Origin: Gari tellinella
Taxonomy: Eukaryota; Mollusca; Bivalvia; Cardiida; Psammobiidae
Assembly: GCA_922989275.2 (NCBI GenBank)
Contig: OV277874.1
Coordinates: forward strand, 17,038,154 to 17,102,153
Direction: 5' to 3'
Length of the DNA stretch: 64,000 nt
Numbering within the stretch: the stretch's first letter is position 1; every line of letters starts with the position of its first letter. Below the pieces are notes generated by a model. It was not told the origin of the DNA, did not search any database, and saw only the letters and a list, made by a program, of their open reading frames with translations. Below are positions 54,867 to 64,000 of this stretch, piece after piece. A program made the translations under genes and the position numbers.

Positions 54867-57800
54867 CACAGTATGTAAACTCCGGTGTATACCTTCCGGA
54901 AGCTGCGATCAGCGAGTCGAGATATTTACCGATAGTTTATCTGACAGATTGACTCCGACCACTTTGACAAGCAAGTTTGCCATAACAGAACACGCTAGCT
55001 TATATCAAATACACAATCTACGATGGTGATACAGTTTAAAAACATTCCACGTAGCTCTTCCTACAATGATATGATAAATAAACGTTAAATCTTTGATTGA
55101 TCATCGCTGCGTATCAAGAAAAAACGAACAGGTGCTTCATAAAGTATCATAAATTCTGTCAATTGAAGCATTTCCGCACCACACATGATAGAAATGGCAA
55201 AATGAATGAAATACCTACCTGAAAAGTATCATATTCCATGGAAAAATGTGAATTTTACACGAAAACTTCGTCACAAAAAAATCTGACCTAATTTCATTTA
55301 CTGTATGACCAGCTGCAATACGACTGTATAACTAGCTGCGATTTATAATTAAAACACTGTATGATTAGCTGAGATCTCTGAATCCGTTACGAAACCAGTT
55401 CGTAGTGTTAAATTGTTATATATGTGAATTTATCAAATGATGGCAACGAATATTCATGCAACATGCTCTTTATACATTACAAACCAGATTATGCTGACGA
55501 TTGTCAAATGTTTAGACCGTGGTCAGACCAGGCACCGTTGTCATGACAGGCTCTGTACATGATTTTGATTTAAGTAGTAGAAACGTTTATCACAACCTCA
55601 CCACCCGATTGAGTAGGTGGTGGGGTAGTGATAAACTTGGCCTCTAGTGGTGACGACTGGTGCTATACTTGAAGGACCCTAAGAGAGTGACTGATAATGA
55701 TAACCCTAATTGACCTCTTCTCAGGTGAGGACCTCTTAGGCCATCAGGTCATGCTTTTCATGTACTTGATTGACTCTGAGAGGGGCAGGGCTGCCATTTC
55801 TACGGATTTTTTCCTTTGTTTTAACATTCTTTTCTAGAATAGTTCCAACTTGTCCAGTTGCCCTTTGCGTGGGAGGATGATTTCAAGGCCATATAACAAT
55901 ATGGGTGTTACATATGTTCGAAATATGTGCAGGGCTGTCTCCAGGTCTATCACACCAGAGGCGTGAAGCCCCGATGACATAAAACTGTAGACAGTCCTAC
56001 GTGCTTTTTGGATATTCTGTTCCACATTCACCTCCGTGGTTGTTGCCAGGTTTGTTGCCCTCTTCAGTCCTAGGTGGGTTGAGACTTCCGATTTTGTTAC
56101 ATCTTTATCATATATATGGAATTCTTCTGCCTGAGGTGATTTACTTCTTTTTGAAGGGAGAACTTTTAGAGCTTCAGTCTTCTTGGGCTGTAGTACATAT
56201 CGTTCTCGGTTAGCGAAGTGCTCTATGTTTATGGGTGTCTGTGTGTCTGCAGGGTAATGTCATCGGCGCATGCAGATGCACGGCATTTAATATTTCCTAT
56301 GTTACAACCCAAGTCTATGTGCTCTAAAAAAATTAACAGTGGATTGACATAAAGCTTATAACAATCAGTACTGAGAATCTCCCCTTGCCTAACGCCTTGG
56401 CTTACTATGAAGGGGTCTGACTTGCAATTGAGAAGCTTGACCACACTGCTGGCTCCAAGGTGTAGATCTTCAATGATTGTCCATAACCTATCCTTTACGC
56501 CAGCTTGGTATACTCTCCTCATAAGATGGGCGAGGTCAACAACGTTGAAGGCAGCTTTAGCGTCAAGAAATATTAGACTAAATGGCCTCCCTTCCTCCTT
56601 GAATTCTCTTGTAACTTCCTCGACTATGAGAGCTGCATGTAATTGAGATGTCTTAGCAGTAAACCCTCTTTGATAGTGACTTTGCGTCTTAAATACTGCG
56701 GGTTGGATTCGTTCCTTTATGATAGCTTCAAGGAGCTTTTCAATCACAGGTAGCACAGTGATACCTCTGTAGTTTGTCACTTCACTACGCTCGCCTTTGT
56801 TTTTGAAGACTGGTGTTAAGAATCCTGCTTTCAACGAGGGTGGGACTTTTCCTATTTTTAAGATACAGTTTAACAAGTGAAGAATAATTGACCGGAGTAC
56901 TTGCCCTCCACGAATGATGCTTTCAACAGATATCCCATAAATGTCAGCGGCTTTACCACGATTTAGGGAATTTATTGCGTGTTGTAGTTCTTCCATTTTG
57001 ACCTCTTCTGCCTCTTCTACACTAGCGATATTCCTAATATGGCCCAGCTCCATGTTAACAATTTGGTGATAGTCATCATCGAAGTTATGGTTTTCAGAGG
57101 GTTCAGCCAGTCTACTAAAATGCTTTCTAAATCCTGCGATGATCTCTTCTTGTCCTGAATGCATCACCCCATCGACATTTAGGTCCTCAATCAGGAATGC
57201 TTTATTCTTTTTCTGTGGAACAGGGAAGGATCCCTATGTCGAGTGCAGATGATATTCTCCTTGTCGTTTGACCTTCTTCGTGCAACCTCACATCTTATAG
57301 AGCTTCTTAGTTGCTTTTTCCGGACTTTGAGGTCGGCTAGTAGAAGACTATCCGGACTAGAAGACATTCCATTATCCCTTCATGTCGTGTATGCTTTTCT
57401 CACATCCTTTAGTGCAGTTCCTATTGTCGGGGTCCATACCTTTAGCTTTGGTTTTGATTTATGAATCTTAATCTCTGAGGAGAATTCTCTCCCTACTATC
57501 TGTACAGTGTCCATTAGTTTCAATGTATAGTCCTCTAGCTGAGGAGTATTTGTAATATTTGCCGTATCTAACCCTAGGATCCTTTTCTGGATTTCTTGTT
57601 CATAGAGATCGGTGTTTTCTTTTTGCCAGTTAGTCTTATATCTCCTGACGGCTCTGGTAGGCTTACTCTTACCTGTACATTCAGTTCACTTCTTATCAAT
57701 ATTGGGTGATGACCTGAGGTGTTTTCACATAGTCAAGACATCACAGTTTTAGGATGACAGGTTAGTGTCTGTGAATGTTTTACAAGAAAATAGTCAATTT

Positions 57801-58943
57801 CGGTGCAATCAGCGTCCGACGGTGATATGAAGGTTTTACCAGCATTGTTGTCGCTTAGGTTATATTCACTTATTAGAGAGTGAAGGTGGCTTTCTCTTGT
57901 TGTCTTTGGTCCATTTTCAGACAGGTGCGTGTTTAAATCACCACCCACAATAAGATCGTGCGAGACGCTATATTTTTCGAGTATCTCGGAAAGGATGTCA
58001 ACACACTCTTGGAATTCTTGTAAACGATTAGTTACCTGCGTGCGGTTATTTGTTGTGTAGGACACTGGGCACCAGTCGGTTTATGGAAAATTACTGTCCG
58101 TCCAAAAGTACTGACGGTAGTATCTAGTATACACAATCTAATTACGCAGGCCTTATCTAAATCTTTATTCATGCTTGAAGGGCCAAATTATTATGTAAAG
58201 TGATACAATTTTTTTATCAACTTTCATCAAATAGATTCAGATTAATGGGATATAAATGCCAAACATAGACTAATTAAGATCTATGCGACCACCTGTTGCG
58301 GGACCAGTGGTGTTTGTTTCAGGTGTGTTACTGTATTGCTAAGGTCTCGTTCTCATAATGACATCTCTGGTATGCATACAATATCGGATTAAAATGAAAC
58401 TTTGACATCCAAAACGTCTAAGATAATCTAGGGCATAATATCTTAATCACAGCTAACATACAGTGAAATCACGGCTGGTTATACAGTAAATTTATATAAA
58501 TAAGCAGCTAGTCATACACCATTTCAGTTTGTAGAAAACACATTATGTTGTGTTTTTCTGTTTATGTTTCAATAACAGACACTTCAGGTGCATTAATATA
58601 TTCTCGCTGCGAGTGATAATTAATAATTTGATAGTAGAAATTTACTAAAGGTGTTACTGGAACAGTTTTAAATCACGCTTCCACGGCGCGTCGGTAAGCG
58701 GTGCCAGTGATCAGAAGCTTATTTCAGAGAGATCTTGCTTCAGATTCGATAGATATTTGGTGAACTGAAAAGAATTTATCATGCAAGTGTACTGGACCAT
58801 ATATTACAATTGTTTGTATACAAAGGGCTGTAAAATAAAGGTAAATCTTACCGGCTTCGCTTGAGTGTGGCTGATTTCGCGACATTTTGTCGACTCGCTG
58901 ATCGCAGCTTCCGGAAGGTATACACCGGAGTTTACATACTGTG
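54867..58943. mobile_element. Element with 54-bp perfect TIRs and 5-bp duplication, Transib/RAG-like ends?
   Basis: The first and last 54 bp (54867-54920 and 58890-58943) are perfect inverted repeats starting CACAGTATGTAAACTCCGG. GTAAA flanks both sides (54862-54866 and 58944-58948). At about 430-510 bp from each end lie three copies of a 19-20 bp motif (ACTGTATGACCAGCTGCAAT type): 55300-55319, 55323-55342 and 55356-55375 on the left, and 58446-58464, 58469-58488 and 58502-58520 in inverted orientation on the right. The middle holds a decayed LINE on the minus strand and no transposase. A CAC start with a 5-bp duplication is the Transib/RAG-like pattern, but the target GTAAA is not GC-rich, so the assignment is tentative. 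Confidence 0.75.
55800..58080 (-). pseudogene. Degenerate LINE: endonuclease, RT and thumb fragments
   Basis: Minus-strand pieces in order: 58080-57733 endonuclease part (VSYTTNNRTQV, LIVGGDLNTHL, EIDYFLV); about 57235-56229 reverse transcriptase (AADIYGISVESI, NYRGITVLPVIEKLLEAII, FLDAKAAFNVV, GVRQGEILSTD, CADD); about 56240-55834 thumb region (RTYVTPILLYGLEII). RT and thumb are separated by a single frame break near 56235, and endonuclease and RT by several between 57240 and 57730. The catalytic box is CADD rather than YADD. The 5' end is cut near 58080. It is a different family from the LINE at 2107 and is contained in the element at 54867-58943. Confidence 0.85.
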
Positions 58944-59063
58944 GTAAATGTTTAAAGAGAATGACACCGAAATGGGGAATAACAAAATTAGAACACACAT
59001 TGCATGTACACGGAAACTTTGTGAACCCGTACTTAAGCAGCAGCAAGACGGAAAGAGGTAACA

Positions 59064-59160
59064 ATGGGGTTACTTCAAAAACTAAACGGTTTATTTCTGC
59101 AACAAATTATATGGTGTGACTACTCATTAGAAACGTCACACCATAGAATTTCGTGAAGTC
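59064..59160. mobile_element. Fold-back fragment related to 26653-26847
   Basis: 'acttcaaaaactaaacggtt' with TATTTCTGCA and 'tatggtgtgactactcatta' match the left half of the MITE at 26653; 'cgtcacaccatagaattt' closes a short palindrome. Confidence 0.6.
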
Positions 59161-61290
59161 AAAAATAAGATACTGGAAAACTGTTTAGTCTAGTCCCTAT
59201 TATTAGCAACCTTGAGAAGGAATTCTAAGGTATATTCCTACGATGAAGAGGAATGTTGGTTTTAGGCTGTGTTAAACGAGTATGTCTCATTTGTTTCGAA
59301 TTAGGGTGTGACCCTGCGTCTCATCTGGGTCTAAACTGTATGCAAGGTGGTCATTCTTTCCTCCTAAGCTTTGGAACTCACTCACCCCTTAGATGTCAAA
59401 TGAACAATTCCAGTTTCAAAACAAGACTAGTCCGTTATTGTATATTTAGGGGTATTTTTAACAATAATAGTGGATACAGAATGCATATGATAGGTATCCA
59501 CCGTTTATCGAGGTGCACAGGTAATTCTAACGATTCAGCTTTTATTATTAGCACCCTCTAGTGACCTACATATCATTGAACAAAATCGCAGACATCTTTT
59601 CGGTAAAAAATCATTTTCTTCTCTGTTCTTTCGTTGTTTTCTGCGTTAATATGTCTACAAGTATGCAGTTGAATATTTAATGTGTTGGTTTACGTTAAGG
59701 TTACTCATGATGTGAGTTCCATTTTGGTATTTTTTGCGTTATTATATCCGGCTAGTGTGGTCGGCTTTGTTGGGCTCCATATTGCGCTGTTATCCACGGA
59801 GCTACAGCACTTATATCTAACAACATATTTCACGTAACCAATCGGTTTAATTTTCTGGATTTGTCTTTTTGAACAAAGCATAGATCTAGATCCTTATTGA
59901 ATTAGGTTACATCTGGTTATTTATACTTTGAGAATTCCGGGCGTGTAGATAGCTTGGCACACACGCCGGTAAACACAACACACATAGATCTATTGCAAAA
60001 TCAATTAATCATAGATGTATATGTAGGCTTTATAATGATGGTTATGTCCATGCAAATTTTGGCACTATGGTTTACATTTCAGCTTGTTAGATTAATGCAT
60101 AAAATTAATGTGTCTGCTTGATAATAAAGCCTTGATTATGACGTAAGCATATGACGTAGTTCGATGCAACTTTTATGACGTCATGTTCAGTAAAAAGTAG
60201 TTTTTTCTTCTGTTTGAGTTCAGATGTATTGATGATTTATACAACGATAAATACTAGACATTTTAATTTAAAGACATCTCCTGACGACCTTTTGGTCATA
60301 ACGCATTGACAGATTATTTACTTTCAATTTCCTTGCAAAAGCATGGGTCGTGTGCATATTGAACCGTTGAATTGTCTTATGTGAGACCGGACCTTTATAG
60401 TTGATTGTTTGGTTAGAAATAACCATTGAAAATCACTAGAGCATGAGTTTAATCTGGACTTCAACAGGTAAACTGAGATTGTGTTGCACGTGCTTTACAG
60501 TTACATTGACACCTCCAGAACAATGGGCTGGTGGTCTCTCAATGGACTGAGGAAAAGTCTTTAACAAATATCATTTTACCTGCAAGTCTCAGCGCTATGG
60601 TTTAGGTGTCAGCGAGTAAGTTTATTGTCTATTATGACGTCAGCACACGACGTATGTAACATTTATGATGTTATTTTCAATTGAGAACATCACTTATGCT
60701 GTTTCTTGTTTTGTTTTCCATGTTGTTGCCCAAGTCTCCAATCCTTAATTCTGTGATGGCAAGTCATGGTTATGGTACATACAGGAAGAAGCCTGAAACC
60801 TAGCCAGGTGTCTGTTGTTGCCCGGGCCGTTCGTTAATAGGCCCTAAACACACATGTGACATGTCTATTAGGGCGATGGTTCACTGGGGTTTTTGCCTAT
60901 GTAAGTATGTAAACAGGCGGAGCCGAACATCGACAGACAGAGGCCAGGTAATGTTTTTGAGGTTTAAACTTGTTGTTAAAGTAGAACTAGATCTACAATG
61001 TTGAAAGAAAAATTGATGACAAACTTAAATTGACATAAGTCTGCAAAACAGTGCTGAATATTTGTTTGTTGGTTTGTTTTCAACAATTGATTTGAATTGA
61101 GACATTAATATACCCCACTAGGTATTAGGGTGTATATCGGAAACAATTTTTCTGTTGGTTTGTCGGTCCATCCCATCTGTCTGCCTATTCGTCCATCCAT
61201 TTGTCCATTTGTACTGAACATCTCTTTTCATATATTTCTGTACTATAAGTGTTGTTTCGATTGTCTCAAACTATCGAACACTAATCGATT
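59160..61290. other. No gene recognised
   Basis: AT-rich sequence with only short frames. It contains a decayed family B copy near 59310-59345 and a repeat ending of bivalve type near 61110-61200 ('taccccactaggtattaggg', 'tgtccatttgt'). No exon could be supported. Confidence 0.45.
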
Positions 61291-61576
61291 TGAGATAACT
61301 GATAGAGTAAAACATTCGAACTTTACTTTTTCATAATCAATAGTTTCTATAATTTCAAATAGAAATTTTACTGATAGAGTAAAACATTCGAACTTTACTT
61401 TTTCATAATCGATAGTTTCTATAATTTCAAATCAAATTTAAAAATATTTCTTTTGTTCTTGTCATAATAAAACTTTAACAAAAGCACTTTTTCATAATCG
61501 ATAGTTTCTATAATTTCAAATCAAATTTAAAAATATTTCTTTTGTTCTTGTCATAATAAAACTTTAACAAAAGCAT
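61290..61576 (+). repeat. Nested tandem duplications
   Basis: 'actgatagagtaaaacattc' through 'atagtttctataatttcaaa' occurs twice (about 61295 and 61370). The longer block from 'ctttttcataatcgatagtt' to 'aaaactttaacaaaagca' also occurs twice (about 61395 and 61485). Copies are nearly identical, so the duplications are recent. Non-coding. Confidence 0.8.
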
Positions 61577-62094
61577 TTATGTCTGGCAAGCGTCCATCTA
61601 CAAGAATACAAGTAATCAGACGTTTGTTGGAGCATTTTATGTTTGGTTATGGTGAATTCAGAGATGTTTATCATTTGCTTGATACTCACTCATCTATTAT
61701 TTGTATATACTTTATATCAATAGGTGTATCATTGTATGTCAACATTCATGCTGTCCGGTTGTTAATTCCGTTTAGATTTATTGAATCTTTGAATGGTCAT
61801 TTTAGAGGGTTGTAATATGCAATTTAATTTAAAGCTACAATTTTCAATAGATTTGTTACAAGATTCTAAATTAACCAGCAAAGGGTAAACTCTTGGCATA
61901 AATGTAATGGTACTAAAGAAACAAATTGTACTGGTAACCTTATTTAAACCCGTTACATATTCGAATAAATCAATTATCAATCGGTGTAGTGTTTTTTGAT
62001 TATTGATTGTGATTTCCCGTCCGCTTCCCAACACTAGTATTATGTCATGTAGGATAACCATATCTGGTATGTGGATACATATTGCAATTACCAG

Positions 62095-62520
62095 TTTCAG
62101 GTTAATTTGACCCTGACATTGATAATTGAAAAATCTTGTTTTGACCTTGACCTCTGACCTTGATTATTGAAAATCCTTGTCCTAAACCATTACTTTTATA
62201 CGATGCTATTTGCAATAACCAAACATTGGATGTGGATGCATTTTTGGATAGCTGAGTGCCATGTACCTCTTTCGGCAAGTTGACCTTGACCTTTGACCTT
62301 TAAAAAAAAAATTGATTCATTACACATGATGTGTAGATACATGTTGGCCTGGCAGAGTGTCACAAACCACTTTTAGGTATATTTGACCTTCCAATTTGAC
62401 CTTGATAATTGACAAATCTTGCACTGAGGACAACTCCTTTACCATAGCCAAATATCTTTAGATGGAGGAGTTTTACATACCTTTCAGCTCAATACGGCAT
62501 TGACCTTGAATACTCTTGCC
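62095..62520 (+). repeat. 'tgaccttgacctttgacc' repeat region
   Basis: Degenerate units of 'gttgaccttgacctttgacc' and 'gataattgaaaaatcttg' recur four or five times with irregular spacing. This kind of simple bivalve repeat also appears at 36280 and in the satellites. Confidence 0.6.
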
Positions 62521-62699
62521 CAGAGCATATATTTTTACTATCTCGTCCGGGATTATCATACATAATATTAATGTGTTGCTTTATTTTGAGATTGCCAAAT
62601 GTCATGAAATATGTTCAGGCCATCTTAATCTTGTTCAGGAAATTCCTGGCAGACATGTACTTAACACCTTCACTGTGACAACCCGAATTTACTGAATGG

Positions 62700-63251
62700 T
62701 TAATTGAAAACAGTTAAGATCCTGATTAGACACTGCAAAACACAAACAAAACCCCCTAACTTAACACTCCTTAATTCATGTATCAAATATGGCATAAGGT
62801 GCTTGCTAAACTTCCAGTCATTTGTTCAAATGTTTTTGAAGCAAAACTATTTGCAGCAGCTTATTCACTTGCGTTCTTTGGGTTTTTCAGAGTAGGTGAA
62901 TTGACACTCTCTTCCAAACTCAATCCTCATTCTCCTCTAGGCTTAGGGGACATTCAGATAAATACCGACTGTCGTGTCTTCAATATAAATCTTCGCTTTT
63001 CTAAGACAGATCGGACTGGCCGGGGTCATAAGATAGTCATTCAAGGCGTCGCCAGTCCAGTTTGTCCAGTCAAACTTTTACAAGAGTATTTATCTGTCCG
63101 TCCAAATGTCAAGGGCATGCTATTCATTCATTTTGGTGGTAAACCACTCACTCGCTATCAGTGGACTACCATCCTACAAAAAGCTATGAAGTCCCTAGGG
63201 TTATATGAGAAGATAGAAGATTGTCTGGTGTGTGGGTTCCTCACTTATTAA
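62700..63251 (+). pseudogene. Tyrosine recombinase of a DIRS/Ngaro-like element, broken
   Basis: The frame from 62778 encodes AAAYSLAFFGFFRVGELTLS (catalytic Arg in R-x-x-E-L), LRFSKTDRTGRGHKI (catalytic Lys on the beta-hairpin) and GGKPLTRYQWTTILQKAM, then stops at 63249. A short upstream piece (62704-62800) is in another frame, so there is one frameshift near 62800. The terminal part with the H-x-x-R box and the nucleophilic Tyr is missing; the sequence passes directly into the SGNH domain at 63220. This type of recombinase integrates DIRS, Ngaro and Crypton elements. No matching reverse transcriptase is seen in the window. Confidence 0.75.
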
Positions 63252-63510
63252 ACAGGCTTTCTTTACGGCGAGGTCCAGACCAGATGGGTCGTGTTTGGGT
63301 CTGGCTTCCAAGAATGTCCACATCTGGTGGCAAGGATATAGTGGCTTAGGGTTGATAGGATTAAGACAGAAGCTTCATCTGCTGCTTCAGGTGAATGAGC
63401 CTCCACATATATTAGTCATTCACTGTGGGGGAAATGACAATGGCCGTTTCCCAGTGAATAGGCTACGCGAGATGATATCGGACCTGCTAAACAGGACATG
63501 CTCTCAATAA
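63217..63510 (+). pseudogene. SGNH-hydrolase-like domain fused behind the recombinase, truncated
   Basis: Open from about 63217: VGSSLIKQAF (block I, G-S-S), ASKNVHIWWQGYSGLGL (block II region) and ILVIHCGGNDNG (block III G-x-N-D), ending at 63510 before any block V D-x-x-H. This order, with RPDG and LGL between, is what I recall from the hydrolase ORF carried by Ngaro/DIRS-like retrotransposons of fish and molluscs. It starts within 35 bases of the end of the truncated recombinase and in another frame, so a deletion has joined the two. Confidence 0.7.
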
Positions 63511-63592
63511 CGATTAAAATGAGAGAATAACTTAAATGCCACATACTAGGGTTTGGTAGGTGCGTTGATTTGGCTGCGGACTTTCACTGTGT

Positions 63593-63672
63593 TCTTTTCG
63601 CATGGCCAATTGTTTTGGCGGTGGTCCGGGTTTCTGCTGCAGTTCCCCAGACCAGTTGGCGGATGCGAAAAG
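63593..63672. repeat. Inverted repeat after the SGNH remnant
   Basis: CTTTTCGCAT and ATGCGAAAAG, with inner 'ggccaattg...ggtggtc' against 'agaccagttggc', form a stem-loop of about 80 bp. It may be part of the terminal structure of the tyrosine-recombinase element (inference). Confidence 0.55.
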
Positions 63673-63825
63673 ATTACAGTTTCATAAACAAGATTTTATA
63701 AATAATAAATTTTTGTATCTTCATGGACTGCCTTCTGTAGGATCATGTCGCCTCAGAAGTCCTGTCTCAGTTAATTGCTAACATTGTATTGGAACTTTGC
63801 TTGTGAATATAAATAATATGTTGCC

Positions 63826-63970
63826 CATTTTGTTAAGATTTTGTGTTGCCCACGTTGCTAAGGGCTATGATGAACAATTGATATTATGTGTTGCCCACTT
63901 TGCTAAGGGCTTTGATGAACAATTGACATTATGTGTTGCCCACTTTGCTAAGGGCTTTGATGAAGCTATT
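63826..63970 (+). repeat. Tandem 45-bp repeat at the window end
   Basis: Units start at 63842, 63887 and 63932 ('tgtgttgcccactttgctaa', 'gggctttgatgaacaattga'), with a shorter first unit at about 63815. Because 45 is a multiple of three, one frame stays open through all units to the window end. The low-complexity reading makes a real protein doubtful. Confidence 0.75.
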
Positions 63971-64000
63971 TGTGCTTTTTGGGGTCTGCCATGTACTGTT

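Noticed and set aside
55834..56213. Plus-strand frame at 56001-56213 and others in the LINE region
   Set aside because: They are antisense shadows of the minus-strand reverse transcriptase.

Overview
The window looks like genomic DNA of a marine bivalve mollusc. This is inferred from AT-rich, intron-bearing sequence packed with repeats of bivalve style: a satellite of about 145 bp built on 'ggtcactaggtcaaatcat', a second satellite built on 'caaggtcaaggtcacagag', a SINE with a metazoan-type central domain, and hundreds of short hairpin elements. No species is assigned. Almost every long reading frame belongs to a transposable element. Two pieces look like spliced genes: a THAP-domain gene of transposase type (minus strand, exons at 32493-32189, 26105-25893 and 24482-24107) and one exon of a chymotrypsin-family (S1) serine protease (minus strand, 54369-42641) that is split by two insertions.

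Layout. 1-2100: unannotated sequence with two small MITEs. 2107-5905: non-LTR retrotransposon with an intact 1171-codon endonuclease/reverse transcriptase ORF. 5906-17000: dense MITEs, fold-back palindromes and a duplicated repeat unit with tRNA-like segments. 17490-22100: two satellites, a 950-bp fold-back element and a SINE with an 11-bp target duplication. 24107-32493: THAP gene pieces, with a 4.46-kb DNA transposon (27231-31688) in the putative intron. 32987-36137: another DNA transposon whose ends are arrays of 'GTCATTTCGTAACCG'. 37580-39995: the 145-bp satellite, interrupted by MITEs. 41073-41814: a MITE whose end is amplified into seven 68-bp units. 42679-45908: a second, inverted copy of the 4.46-kb element. 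45934-54266: a near-intact Ty3-type LTR retrotransposon (LTRs 467/468 identical) carrying an extra SGNH-hydrolase-like ORF upstream of gag. 54867-58943: an element with 54-bp perfect TIRs and a 5-bp target duplication, enclosing a degenerate LINE. 62700-63970: remnant of a tyrosine-recombinase retrotransposon, also with an SGNH domain.

The points most worth a second look are: the LTR element with a pre-gag SGNH ORF and a TTTAAAC frameshift site; a transposon family that duplicates CCGG; the protease exon broken by two insertions 17 bp apart; and the element at 54867-58943, whose CAC-starting ends and 5-bp duplication recall Transib/RAG-like transposons. Nothing here could be searched against databases, so family names rest on motifs read by eye.
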